From positions 1,906,175 through 1,970,174 of the forward strand of contig NZ_CP036425.1 of NCBI RefSeq assembly GCF_007747445.1: 64,000 bases of DNA. The letters are read 5' to 3'. The notes under the pieces are model-generated. The model had not been told where the DNA came from, did no database searches, and saw only the letters and a program-made list of their open reading frames with translations. A program made the translations under genes and the position numbers. Each line of letters begins with the position of its first letter. Positions within the stretch are counted from its first letter, which is position 1. Shown here one piece after another: positions 53,982-62,268 of the stretch. This DNA comes from Poriferisphaera corsica. Its GTDB lineage: Bacteria > Planctomycetota > Phycisphaerae > Phycisphaerales > Phycisphaeraceae.

Positions 53982-54791
53982 ATGGCTAGTGACGTTGCAG
54001 ATGTGAGTTTGGATCAAGAAAAACGCCCTGCCCCGGCTGCGATTATCCTCGCTGCAGGCAAAGGTACGCGTATGGGTGGCGATTTGCCTAAAGTCTTGCA
54101 TCAGACTGCAGATGAGCCAATGGTAAAATGGGTGGTGCGAGCCTGTAAAGATGTGGGTGTTAAGAAATGTGTGATCGTGGTTGGTTACAAAGCCGAGTTG
54201 GTGCGTGAAGCATTAGCAGATGAAGAAGGTGTTGTGTTTGTCGAACAGACAGAACAATTGGGGACAGGTCATGCGACACAAATGGCGCAGCCTGAATTTG
54301 AGAACGAGCCTGTGACTGATATTTTTGTATTGGCTGGCGATGGCCCATTGATCCGCAGCAAAACACTTGCTCGGCTTCTGGAGGTTCATCGTCGCCGTAA
54401 GGCATCTGCGACACTGGCAACAGCGGTGATCGACGATCCGAGCGGCTATGGCCGTGTTGTTCGCACATCATCCGGTGAGTTTGATGCGATTGTTGAGCAG
54501 AAGGATGCTACGGATGCTCAGTTGAAGATTAACGAAGTTAATCCGAGTTACTACTGTTTCCGTTCGGATGCACTTTTTAGCGGATTGAGCGAGACAGACA
54601 ACAAAAATAAGCAGGGTGAGTATTACCTGACCGACGTACCGGGATTGTTGAAAAAACAAGGCCAAACTGTGGCCGTTGTTGATGCAGTGCCGGCGGAGGA
54701 TGTGTTGAGTATCAACACACAGGAACAATTAAAAACGGTTGATGAAATTCTTCGCAACAGAATCAGTCAAACTACAGTTTCAGGAGGCTGA
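53982..54791 (+). CDS. Nucleotidyltransferase, GlmU N-terminal domain only (UDP-GlcNAc pyrophosphorylase)
   Basis: 269 residues. It matches the N-terminal uridylyltransferase domain of GlmU, which joins GlcNAc-1-phosphate to UTP: IILAAGKGTRMGGDLPKVLH, EQTEQLGTGHATQMAQ, VLAGDGPLI, DDPSGYGRVVR and KQGEYYLTDVP are all present. The left-handed beta-helix acetyltransferase domain (another about 190 residues) is missing, so acetylation of GlcN-1-P must be done elsewhere. A good Shine-Dalgarno (GGAAGG) precedes ATG 53982. First gene of a run that matches the Firmicutes order glmU-prs-ctc-pth. The prs start follows after 4 bases. Confidence 0.88.
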   Translation: MASDVADVSLDQEKRPAPAAIILAAGKGTRMGGDLPKVLHQTADEPMVKWVVRACKDVGVKKCVIVVGYKAELVREALADEEGVVFVEQTEQLGTGHATQMAQPEFENEPVTDIFVLAGDGPLIRSKTLARLLEVHRRRKASATLATAVIDDPSGYGRVVRTSSGEFDAIVEQKDATDAQLKINEVNPSYYCFRSDALFSGLSETDNKNKQGEYYLTDVPGLLKKQGQTVAVVDAVPAEDVLSINTQEQLKTVDEILRNRISQTTVSGG

Positions 54792-54795
54792 CGGC

Positions 54796-55779
54796 ATGAG
54801 TCGTGGCAACATGGATCAGATGAAAGTGTTTTGTGGTCGGGCAAGTCGCGCACTTGGTGAGCGTATTTGTCAGCACCTTGATATCCCCATGGGACAAGGG
54901 CATACCGACTTATTTCCAGACGGTGAAGTCTTCGTGAAGATTGAAGAAGATGTTCGTGGTCGGGATTGTTTTGTTTTGCAGTCTACGCACCACCCCGTTA
55001 ACACGCATCTGATGGAGTTGTTGATTTATATCGACTGCCTCAAGCGTGCGAGTGCGAAGCGTATCACCGCTGTGATCCCATATTTTGGTTATGCCAGACA
55101 GGATCGCAAGGATGAAGGACGCGTGCCAATTACCGCGAAACTGGTTGCGAATATGCTGACCCGAGCAGGCGCTGATCGCGTGATGGCTATGGATCTGCAT
55201 GCTGAGCAGATACAGGGTTTCTTTGATATCCCCGTTGACCACCTGCATGCGGCCCCCGTCATCGTTGACTACTTTAAATCTCTACGTGAAGAGATGGGTG
55301 AGCTCGTTTTGGTTAGCCCTGATGTTGGCAACGTGAAGATGGCGAATTCATACGCGAACTGGCTGGGTGGAGATCTCGCGATCATCGACAAGCGGCGAGT
55401 GTCTGGCAGTGAGGTTGTTTCTAACAACATTATTGGTGACGTTGAAGGCAAGGTTGCGCTGATGGTTGACGACATGATCTCAACTGCAGGTACGATGTGT
55501 GAAGCGGCACGCCTGCTGAAAGAGCGTGGCGCGAAAGACATCATTGCTGCGTGTACGCACCCTGTTTTGGTTGGTTTAGCGATGGAGCGTTTGGCTGAAG
55601 CGCCGATCAGCAAGATCATTGTTTCAGATACGATCCCATGCGGCCCGCGTACCGCACCAATTCAAGACAAAATTGTGGAGCTTTCAACAGCCGAGTTGCT
55701 TGGCGAAGCGATGCTCCGCGTTCACAATAACGAATCTGTCTCTAGCCTGTTCCGTAAAGGCAGTGGGGGCAAACGCTGA
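54796..55779 (+). CDS. prs: Ribose-phosphate pyrophosphokinase (PRPP synthase)
   Basis: Makes PRPP from ribose 5-phosphate and ATP, for nucleotides, His and Trp. 327 residues from ATG 54796 with GGAGG 9 bases upstream (a frame opening 57 bases earlier overlaps the preceding gene and is rejected). Motifs: FCGRASRALGERIC at the start, the ATP-loop region YFGYARQDRKDEGR, AMDLHAEQIQGFFD, VVSPDVGN-like LVSPDVGNVKMAN and the PRPP loop VDDMISTAGTM. Class I, normal length. Directly after the GlmU-like gene, 4 bases apart. Confidence 0.97.
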   Translation: MSRGNMDQMKVFCGRASRALGERICQHLDIPMGQGHTDLFPDGEVFVKIEEDVRGRDCFVLQSTHHPVNTHLMELLIYIDCLKRASAKRITAVIPYFGYARQDRKDEGRVPITAKLVANMLTRAGADRVMAMDLHAEQIQGFFDIPVDHLHAAPVIVDYFKSLREEMGELVLVSPDVGNVKMANSYANWLGGDLAIIDKRRVSGSEVVSNNIIGDVEGKVALMVDDMISTAGTMCEAARLLKERGAKDIIAACTHPVLVGLAMERLAEAPISKIIVSDTIPCGPRTAPIQDKIVELSTAELLGEAMLRVHNNESVSSLFRKGSGGKR

Positions 55780-55873
55780 ATTATTTTCAGCAATAAAAGC
55801 GTAATCAACCGGCCTAGCCGGACACAGCATTCACTAATAAACGAGTAAAACAAATAAATTTGGAGAGAATCAA

Positions 55874-56512
55874 ATGAACGCAAAAAGTGCACCAAAAATC
55901 GAAGTCAAAGTTCGCGAAAAACTTGGCAGCCGCTACGCAGCGCGTGCCCGTAAAGAAGGCCTGATCCCAGCTGTTGTCTATGGCCACAAACGGGATGCCG
56001 TCGCAGTTACCGCTGATGGTAAAGCATTGGTAGAAATTCTTCACGCAAACGCACACCTCGTCGATGTTGTTGTTGACGGTAAAAGTGAGCACTGTGTTGT
56101 GAAAGATATGCAATGGGACTACCTCGGCGACAATATTATCCACGTTGACTTTGAACGTGTCGATCTGTCTGAGAAAGTCGCTATGGAAGTGGATCTTGAA
56201 TTGGTCGGCGAGCCTAAGGCTCTTGCACAGGCCGGCGCTTTCCTTGATCACCCACTGACCAAGTTGGAAATCTCTTGCCGTGCAGACAGCATTCCAGAGA
56301 AGATTGTTGTTGATATTGCTGAACTGGATGGCGAAAAAGCGATTACCGTTGCAGACATCCAGCTTCCTGCAGGAATTGAAGCAACAACTGATGCGGATTC
56401 TGTCGTGGCCCAAATCAAGATTGCGAAAGAAGAAATTGTTGAAGAAACTTCCGCTGACGAAGGTGCTGAGCCTGAAGTCGTTGGCAAGGATAAGGAAGAT
56501 GCTGCTGAATAA
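55874..56512 (+). CDS. rplY: 50S ribosomal protein L25/general stress protein Ctc
   Basis: 5S rRNA-binding protein of the long TL5/CTC type, 212 residues. The L25 domain starts at KIEVKVREKLGSRYAARARK with EGLIPAVVYGHKRDAV, and a second beta domain follows (AMEVDLELVGEPKALAQAG). The C-terminal tail is strongly acidic (EEIVEETSADEGAEPEVV). GGAGAG precedes ATG 55874. Between prs and pth as in Bacillus, where ctc has the same place. Confidence 0.96.
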   Translation: MNAKSAPKIEVKVREKLGSRYAARARKEGLIPAVVYGHKRDAVAVTADGKALVEILHANAHLVDVVVDGKSEHCVVKDMQWDYLGDNIIHVDFERVDLSEKVAMEVDLELVGEPKALAQAGAFLDHPLTKLEISCRADSIPEKIVVDIAELDGEKAITVADIQLPAGIEATTDADSVVAQIKIAKEEIVEETSADEGAEPEVVGKDKEDAAE

Positions 56513-56535
56513 TCAGCAGATGAATCCAGATACTC

Positions 56536-56570
56536 AAGCGGGTTTACACCATGTAAACCCGCTTTTTTTA
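56536..56570 (+). terminator. Intrinsic terminator of the glmU-like-prs-rplY operon
   Basis: Perfect 12-bp stem AAGCGGGTTTAC / GTAAACCCGCTT with a 5-base loop and seven T. Confidence 0.95.
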
Positions 56571-56607
56571 TGCCTATAATGACATCATTGGCGAAAGGAT
56601 CCTGTTC

Positions 56608-56835
56608 ATGCTCAAATGCAATATTGATAACACTGGTAAACGCCTTAGGCTCTATAGCGGCTTGTTTGATCTATTGGTGGCAGCGATCGTCATGCTTATC
56701 ACGTGGTTTGGGCTAATCGAAACATGGGGATGGATCGCAGGTGGGGTTTTATTGCTCATCGGCTTGTTTGCCATATTTGAAGCTCTAAGAGGCTGGTGTA
56801 TTCTGCGAGCTTTGGGTATCAAAACACCTTTCTGA
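56608..56835 (+). CDS. DUF2892 small membrane protein
   Basis: 75 residues. N-terminal CNIDNTGKRLRLYSGLFDLL then two membrane helices (about 20-40 and 46-64) and a short polar end. The pattern matches DUF2892 proteins (NxGxxxRxxR near the N-terminus and two helices), often linked to rhodanese-like proteins; none is present here. AAAGGATC lies 8 bases before ATG 56608. 31 bases before pth on the same strand. Confidence 0.82.
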   Translation: MLKCNIDNTGKRLRLYSGLFDLLVAAIVMLITWFGLIETWGWIAGGVLLLIGLFAIFEALRGWCILRALGIKTPF

Positions 56836-56866
56836 ATGATCGAAAATTCTTGAATAAAAGGTAAAG

Positions 56867-57544
56867 ATGCGAAAGATCCTGCGAATGTTAAACTGGTGGG
56901 CTAAACCCAGCATATTGGAAAGCTCGGGAGATGTTCAGCAAGATTCAATTGAAGAGAATTGTATTGCCATGAAGTTGATCGTAGGAATCGGTAATCCCGG
57001 CAAAGAGTACGAAAAAACACGCCATAATGCTGGCTTTATGGCGATTGATCGTCTAGCCGAACGCAACTGCCTATCGAGTGATAAAACCAAGTTTCATGCT
57101 CACTTCATTGAAGGGGTGATTGCGGGTAAAAAAACGCTGCTTATGAAACCAATGACATTCATGAATCGTTCAGGTCTTGCTGTTGGCGAAGCCGTACGTT
57201 TTTACAAAATTGAACCCAAAGACGTACTCGTACTGGTTGATGATATTGCCCTGCCCTGCGGACGTATCCGGTTGCGTTCTGATGGCTCTGCTGGTGGCCA
57301 CAACGGCCTTACTGATATTAAGCGAGTCCTAGGTACGCAAACTTACCCAAGGCTTAGAATCGGTATTGACGCCCCTGGGCGTGTTCCGCAGAAAGACTAT
57401 GTTTTAGGTCGTTTCTCGCCTGATCAGGAATTTCAAGTTGAGCGAGCGATCAATCGTGCAGCCGAAGCGATCGAACATTGGATACGCGAAGATGATATGG
57501 CTCAAACGATGACGATATACAATAAAGCTGCAGAAGAAGAATAA
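56867..57544 (+). CDS. pth: Peptidyl-tRNA hydrolase
   Basis: Releases tRNA from prematurely ended peptidyl-tRNA. The conserved domain starts at MKLIVGIGNPGKEYEKTRHN (residue 35), with the catalytic His in TRHNAGF, then PMTFMNRSGLAVGEA, VLVDDIALPCGRIR and GGHNGLTDI. The long frame (225 residues) starts at ATG 56867, which has AAAAGG 5 bases upstream and adds a 34-residue basic extension (MRKILRMLNWWAKP...). The family-normal ATG is 56969 but has a poorer ribosome-binding site. I list the longer form. A shared terminator follows. Confidence 0.93.
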   Translation: MRKILRMLNWWAKPSILESSGDVQQDSIEENCIAMKLIVGIGNPGKEYEKTRHNAGFMAIDRLAERNCLSSDKTKFHAHFIEGVIAGKKTLLMKPMTFMNRSGLAVGEAVRFYKIEPKDVLVLVDDIALPCGRIRLRSDGSAGGHNGLTDIKRVLGTQTYPRLRIGIDAPGRVPQKDYVLGRFSPDQEFQVERAINRAAEAIEHWIREDDMAQTMTIYNKAAEEE

Positions 57545-57563
57545 AATAATTTTTAGCACAAAT

Positions 57564-57595
57564 AAAAAAGCTGACTCGCGATGAGTCAGCTTTTT
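57564..57595. terminator. Bidirectional terminator between pth and ptsN
   Basis: Stem AAAAGCTGACTC / GAGTCAGCTTTT with a 5-base loop, T runs on both strands. Confidence 0.93.
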
Positions 57596-57611
57596 ATTGT
57601 CATGATTTATA

Positions 57612-58079
57612 TTAAACGGGAGCGTCAGCTTCATATTCTGCGATTAGCTTGAATAAGTCTTCGCCAGTTTTAGCATCTTTGATTGTCGAGCGGAAATCCT
57701 CATTCATTAGCATACGCGAAATTTTCGCAAGCGCCTGAATATGAGGTCCTGTTTGATCTACAGGTGAGGCGAGCAAGATAATCAGATCCACTGGCCGCCC
57801 ATCTATCGAATTGAAATCGACCGGTGTGGAAGGAAGGCCAATCGCCATACAAAGCGAGGCAACGCCTTCGCTTTTGCCGTGAGGAATCGCGATACCGTGT
57901 CCTATACCAGTCGTACGGGTGGTTTCACGTTCCCAGATGGCTTTCTGGAGACTGTTCGCATCTTGTATACCGTTGCTGCTGACAAGCGCATCGGCCAACT
58001 TGAAGATCGCCTCTTGCTTGTCTTCGGCATCAAGCGGCACGACCACAGACTCAGGTTGCAGAATATCCGTTAAACGCAT
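57612..58079 (-). CDS. ptsN: PTS fructose-type IIA (PtsN-like) regulatory protein
   Basis: 155 residues. The phosphohistidine is in GHGIAIPHGKS; the flanks TTRTTGIGHG and PVDLIILLASP match the EIIA-Fru/Ntr family. PtsN acts in the nitrogen-PTS phosphorelay and regulates metabolism and potassium transport rather than moving sugar. No HPr, EI or rpoN gene is nearby. A small ORF (58084-58272) ends 4 bases upstream, so translation may be coupled. ATG at 58079. Confidence 0.92.
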   Translation of the reverse strand: MRLTDILQPESVVVPLDAEDKQEAIFKLADALVSSNGIQDANSLQKAIWERETTRTTGIGHGIAIPHGKSEGVASLCMAIGLPSTPVDFNSIDGRPVDLIILLASPVDQTGPHIQALAKISRMLMNEDFRSTIKDAKTGEDLFKLIAEYEADAPV

Positions 58080-58083
58080 GTTT

Positions 58084-58272
58084 TCACCATCTGTATCCAG
58101 GAATTATCAGGGCTGGCGGTAAACCGGAGGGATTGAAGTCAGCAATTATTCTGAAACAGACGAATCTGTCCCATTCTGACTGCCCTACGAGAATACCCAG
58201 CCAATGGCTCCTGAGCAAATTTCCCAGTTCCTCATGTTGATATGTATCGGTCACTGGGGCTTTCTCATTCAT
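58084..58272 (-). CDS. Small ORF upstream of ptsN
   Basis: 62 codons from ATG 58272 with AAGGG 7 bases upstream, a stronger site than most here, ending 4 bases before the ptsN ATG. The peptide (MNEKAPVTDTYQHEELGNLL...) has no recognised family. It could be a real protein or a leader for coupling. Also possible but unlikely: an upstream start at 58287. Confidence 0.45.
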   Translation of the reverse strand: MNEKAPVTDTYQHEELGNLLRSHWLGILVGQSEWDRFVCFRIIADFNPSGLPPALIIPGYRW

Positions 58273-58292
58273 TATGATACCCTTCACAGATC

Positions 58293-60170
58293 ATGATGGA
58301 GATTTTCGAGCAGGGAAACGCTCAAATAGCCGATAATAATACGCTTGACCTAGCGACAACGCTGCAGGATACATTCGGACACGCCCAGTTCCGGCCTCTG
58401 CAGCAGGAAATTATTCAATGCCTTCTCAAAGGTAACGATACGCTCGTTATCATGCCGACAGGTGGTGGTAAATCACTCTGCTTCCAACTCCCAGCCCTCC
58501 ACCTGCCTCATACCACACTGGTCATATCCCCACTCATTGCTCTTATGCAAAATCAGGTTGATGCTCTTCAAGCTAGCGGTATCGCCGCAACCTGTATCAA
58601 CTCATCACTGGAACCAGCCGAAGCTTCTGAACGTGAACGAGCTGCAATTCGCGGTGATTACAAGCTCGTCTATCTTTCCCCCGAGCGTCTTATGTCTTCA
58701 GCAGGATATCGACTGCTCACTAAAATGCCCGTCAACCTCATTGCGATTGACGAAGCCCATTGTATTTCTGAATGGGGACATGATTTCCGCCCTGAATATC
58801 GCATGCTCGGTGACTTGCGCATTCAGCATCCTGATCGTTTCGCTAAAACGCCCATCGTTGCGCTCACCGCCACCGCTACGCCGCGTGTTGCTGAAGATAT
58901 CCAACGTCAACTCCATCTAATCAACCCTCAAATATTCCATACCAGTTTCGAACGACCCAACTTACGTTATGAGATTCGTCCTAAGCATGAAATGATGAAA
59001 CAGGTTCTGGAGTACCTGGAGCAGAATCAGGATCATGAAGGCATCATTTACTGTCAGTCTCGTGCGCGTTGCGAGCAGATCGCTGAACAACTTCAACGGC
59101 GTGGTATCTCAGCCCTGCCTTACCATGCAGGCCTTGAAAATAACGTTCGGAAACAAAACCAGCACGATTTTATTTACGGCTCGGCCCGAATAATTGTTGC
59201 CACCATCGCTTTCGGAATGGGGATCGATAAGCCAGACGTACGATTTGTATTCCACGCAGATCTTCCCCGCCATATTGAAGGTTATTATCAGGAAACAGGT
59301 AGAGCGGGCCGCGATGGCATGATCGCTGACTGTATCCTCTTCTACTCTGCTGCAGATCGTACCAAAGTCGAATACTTCATCGAGCAAAAAGAAGATCCCG
59401 AGCAGCGTGATCATGCCTATTGGCAACTCAACAAAATGATTCGGTACGCTCACACAACTGATTGTCGTTGCATTCCTCTACTTGATTACTTCGGCGAGGA
59501 GCATTCTGGTGATTGCGGCCACTGTGATAACTGCCTCAACCCTCCAAAGCTAATTGAAGCCACTGAGGACGCTCGTAAGCTCCTCTCCGCTATCGCACGC
59601 ACCGACCAGCGATACGGCCTCTCTCATATTATCGACATCCTGCGCGGCTCTAATGCCCAGAAAATCATCGACCGCAATCACCACAATCTCTCAGTTCATG
59701 GTATTGGGCGTGATAAACCAAAATCGCATTGGCTTAATGTCGCCGAAACCCTACTGCGTGACGGGCATCTTGGCATGACCATTGACGAATTCCGCACGAC
59801 GCATCTCACCGAATCTAGTCCATCGATTCTTCGAGGCGAGCTCCCCATCACCGTGGCAATCAGCCGCGCCATTAGCACGCGAGAAGATATCACTGTAAAA
59901 CGCACAGCCAATGAGCCAACACGGCCTGTCGACGCTTCACTCTTCCAAGCACTCCGTGAACTTCGCAAGCAGTTAGCTCAAGAGAAGGGTGTCCCTCCTT
60001 ACGTCATATTTGGCGATATCTCACTCAAACACATGGCCGCTGATTACCCCATCAATGACTTCGCTTTTCTTCAAATCCCTGGTGTTGGTCAGACAAAACT
60101 ACAGCGGTACGGTGAAGCCTTCATGGATATTATCAAGCAATTTGCCCCGCAAGCCGCCTCTTGCGACTAA
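58293..60170 (+). CDS. recQ: ATP-dependent DNA helicase RecQ
   Basis: 3'-5' DNA helicase for recombination repair. 625 residues. Motif I GGGKSLCFQLPAL, motif II DEAHCISEWGHDFRPEY (the DEAH box and the RecQ aromatic loop), motif VI QETGRAGRDG, then the zinc-binding Cys cluster near residues 390-410 (CRCIPLL ... CGHCDNC), a winged-helix region and a C-terminal HRDC domain (about 545-615). Normal domain order. ATG 58293 or 58296; divergent from the ptsN-side small ORF. No Shine-Dalgarno is clear. Confidence 0.97.
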   Translation: MMEIFEQGNAQIADNNTLDLATTLQDTFGHAQFRPLQQEIIQCLLKGNDTLVIMPTGGGKSLCFQLPALHLPHTTLVISPLIALMQNQVDALQASGIAATCINSSLEPAEASERERAAIRGDYKLVYLSPERLMSSAGYRLLTKMPVNLIAIDEAHCISEWGHDFRPEYRMLGDLRIQHPDRFAKTPIVALTATATPRVAEDIQRQLHLINPQIFHTSFERPNLRYEIRPKHEMMKQVLEYLEQNQDHEGIIYCQSRARCEQIAEQLQRRGISALPYHAGLENNVRKQNQHDFIYGSARIIVATIAFGMGIDKPDVRFVFHADLPRHIEGYYQETGRAGRDGMIADCILFYSAADRTKVEYFIEQKEDPEQRDHAYWQLNKMIRYAHTTDCRCIPLLDYFGEEHSGDCGHCDNCLNPPKLIEATEDARKLLSAIARTDQRYGLSHIIDILRGSNAQKIIDRNHHNLSVHGIGRDKPKSHWLNVAETLLRDGHLGMTIDEFRTTHLTESSPSILRGELPITVAISRAISTREDITVKRTANEPTRPVDASLFQALRELRKQLAQEKGVPPYVIFGDISLKHMAADYPINDFAFLQIPGVGQTKLQRYGEAFMDIIKQFAPQAASCD

Positions 60171-60273
60171 TCGTGAAATTACACTACTCCCAAACCTCAA
60201 GCGACTCAGAAACGTAACCACATAGTAAAACTGATTCTTGCTACGAAATCCCTTTAATTTGCACACGACTTTC

Positions 60274-60302
60274 TTGACCTGAAGTCGTTTTCAATGCATT
60301 AT
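60274..60302 (+). promoter_or_regulatory. Promoter of the ABC transporter operon
   Basis: TTGACC (60274-60279), 17 bases, CATTAT (60297-60302), about 165 bases before the ATPase gene. An inverted repeat TGACAGAT / ATCTGTCA (60324-60331 and 60359-60366) lies just downstream and could be an operator or a leader hairpin. The rest of 60171-60467 shows no gene. Confidence 0.45.
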
Positions 60303-60467
60303 TTACAGTCATAACCCACCCCATGACAGATAGTTGGTAAGCAATAAACCCCGCACGCATCTGTCAGCGTCAAACACAGCAAGTAAAATCCTCACACAGC
60401 AACACGCCTACGCTCAAAACCTCATACCTGTGACGCTACTATCAAACCCACGAATCGAGTCGTATTT

Positions 60468-61433
60468 ATGATCATCGCAAAGAATCTGGTTAAGTGGTAT
60501 GGCCCAACTCTCGCCGTTGATGATCTCTCCTTTGAGATACCCAAAGGCGAAATCGTCGGCTTCCTCGGTCCGAACGGGGCAGGTAAATCCACAACCCTCC
60601 GCATCCTCACCGGCTATCTGCCACCTACCGCAGGCTCTGCCTCTATTGCCGATTACGATATTCTTAAGCAGCCACTCGAAGCCCGTACACAAATTGGCTA
60701 CCTCCCCGAAGGCACGCCCCTCTATGGCGAAGCTCGTGTCACCGAATATCTGCACTACCGTGGTTCGCTTCTCGGCATGACCCGCAAAGATCGCAATCAA
60801 CGAATCGAAGAAGTTTGTGACCGTTGTGGCTTGTCTCATCTGAAACGCCGAGTTATCTCCCGCCTTTCCAAAGGTAACCGACAACGTGTTGGGCTCGCAC
60901 AAGCTCTCCTTTCAAAACCCCCGATTCTCATTCTCGATGAGCCCACTGCCGCACTCGATCCCAACCAGATTTCAGAAGTTCGTAAGCTCATCAAAGAACT
61001 TCGTGGTGAACACACCATCCTGCTTTCAACTCATATTCTCCCCGAAGTCGAGAAAACCGCTGATCGTGTCATGATCATCGCGGGCGGCCGCCTCCTCGCT
61101 GACGGCAAACCATCCGAGCTTCGTCAACAGATCGCTCAAGACGCTGCCATCATCCTTGAAGCCAAAACTTCAGCAACCCAACTCACTTCCATGCTCAAAC
61201 CGCTTACGGATATAACATCCTTTGAAACACTCACCGACAGTGATTATTCACGCCTCTCCATCACACCAACCTCACATTCAAATAACACACAGCTCCTCAC
61301 CGCTATCGGCAACAAACTGCTAAAAGAGCAAATCGCTGTACGCGAACTGCACACCGAGCAAGCCTCCCTTGAAACCTTCTTCGTCAAAATCACTGATCGT
61401 CTTGCCACGCAGCAATCCTCAGAATCCGCGTAA
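60468..61433 (+). CDS. ABC transporter ATP-binding protein (GldA-like)
   Basis: 321 residues. Walker A GPNGAGKST, signature SKGNRQRVGLAQAL, Walker B ILILDEPTAALDP and the switch His in LLSTHILPEVE are all present. The C-terminal about 90 residues form the extra domain found in GldA-type ATPases. With the following permease and the auxiliary protein it forms a GldA/F/G-type export system; in Bacteroidetes these genes are linked to gliding, elsewhere their substrate is unknown. The permease follows after 53 bases. Confidence 0.94.
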   Translation: MIIAKNLVKWYGPTLAVDDLSFEIPKGEIVGFLGPNGAGKSTTLRILTGYLPPTAGSASIADYDILKQPLEARTQIGYLPEGTPLYGEARVTEYLHYRGSLLGMTRKDRNQRIEEVCDRCGLSHLKRRVISRLSKGNRQRVGLAQALLSKPPILILDEPTAALDPNQISEVRKLIKELRGEHTILLSTHILPEVEKTADRVMIIAGGRLLADGKPSELRQQIAQDAAIILEAKTSATQLTSMLKPLTDITSFETLTDSDYSRLSITPTSHSNNTQLLTAIGNKLLKEQIAVRELHTEQASLETFFVKITDRLATQQSSESA

Positions 61434-61486
61434 CGACATTCCTTCGTGACTGACCGAATTTTCGTATCAAAGCTAAAAGTTTCACT

Positions 61487-62209
61487 ATGACCAAGATCCT
61501 GACATTAGCTAAGCGTGAGTTAGAAGCACTCTTCTTCTCCCCTGTCGCCTACCTCGCATTGGCGATCTTTGCTTTCATCACAGCCTTCCTTTTTACCTTT
61601 GGAATCTTCCAGCCAGGCTTCCCCGCCACGATGGCCGAAATGTACACCAATATCGTTTGGCTACTCATCTTTATTGCTCCCGCCATCTCAATGCGGCTCA
61701 TTTCCGAAGAAGCTTCATCAGGCACACTCGAAATGCTCATGACCTCACCGATCTCTGATACTCAGATTATTTTAGGCAAATGGCTCGGTGCTTTGGCTTT
61801 CTACGTTGTACTCCTCTCGCCAATCTTCCTGCAGATTATTCTCCTTGAGGTTAAAGCCGATCCTGACTACGGCCCCATCCTCACAGGCCTTCTCGGTATG
61901 CTCTTTGTCGGCGGTCTCTATCTGGCTATCGGGATCTTCGTTTCGGCTTTCAATAACTCGCAACTCGTTTCTTTCATGATCACTGTACTGATCACCGGCC
62001 TATTTACTTTCGGTATGTACTTCCTCGCTCGCGCCGACTTCCTCCCAGCTTCAATCAAAATGGCTATGTTCACCATGAACGTTAACGAACAATTCAGCAA
62101 TTTCTCCAAAGGTCTCATCGACATCCGCAACATCATCTACTTCCTCTCCGCCATCGCATTCTTTCTCTTCCTCGGCATAAAAACGCTTGAAACCAGACGC
62201 TGGAGCTAA
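61487..62209 (+). CDS. ABC-2 type permease (GldF-like)
   Basis: 240 residues with six membrane helices. N-terminal KILTLAKRELEALFFSPVAY and SMRLISEEASSGTLEMLMTS (the ABC-2 coupling segment) match GldF/NosY-type permeases. It would pair with the ATPase just upstream. ATG 61487; no strong Shine-Dalgarno. The auxiliary-protein gene follows after 59 bases. Confidence 0.93.
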   Translation: MTKILTLAKRELEALFFSPVAYLALAIFAFITAFLFTFGIFQPGFPATMAEMYTNIVWLLIFIAPAISMRLISEEASSGTLEMLMTSPISDTQIILGKWLGALAFYVVLLSPIFLQIILLEVKADPDYGPILTGLLGMLFVGGLYLAIGIFVSAFNNSQLVSFMITVLITGLFTFGMYFLARADFLPASIKMAMFTMNVNEQFSNFSKGLIDIRNIIYFLSAIAFFLFLGIKTLETRRWS

Positions 62210-62268
62210 ACTCTCTCGCGCCGCACTAAATTAACAGAAACAACAACGGCTCATAACAGAACAACACC

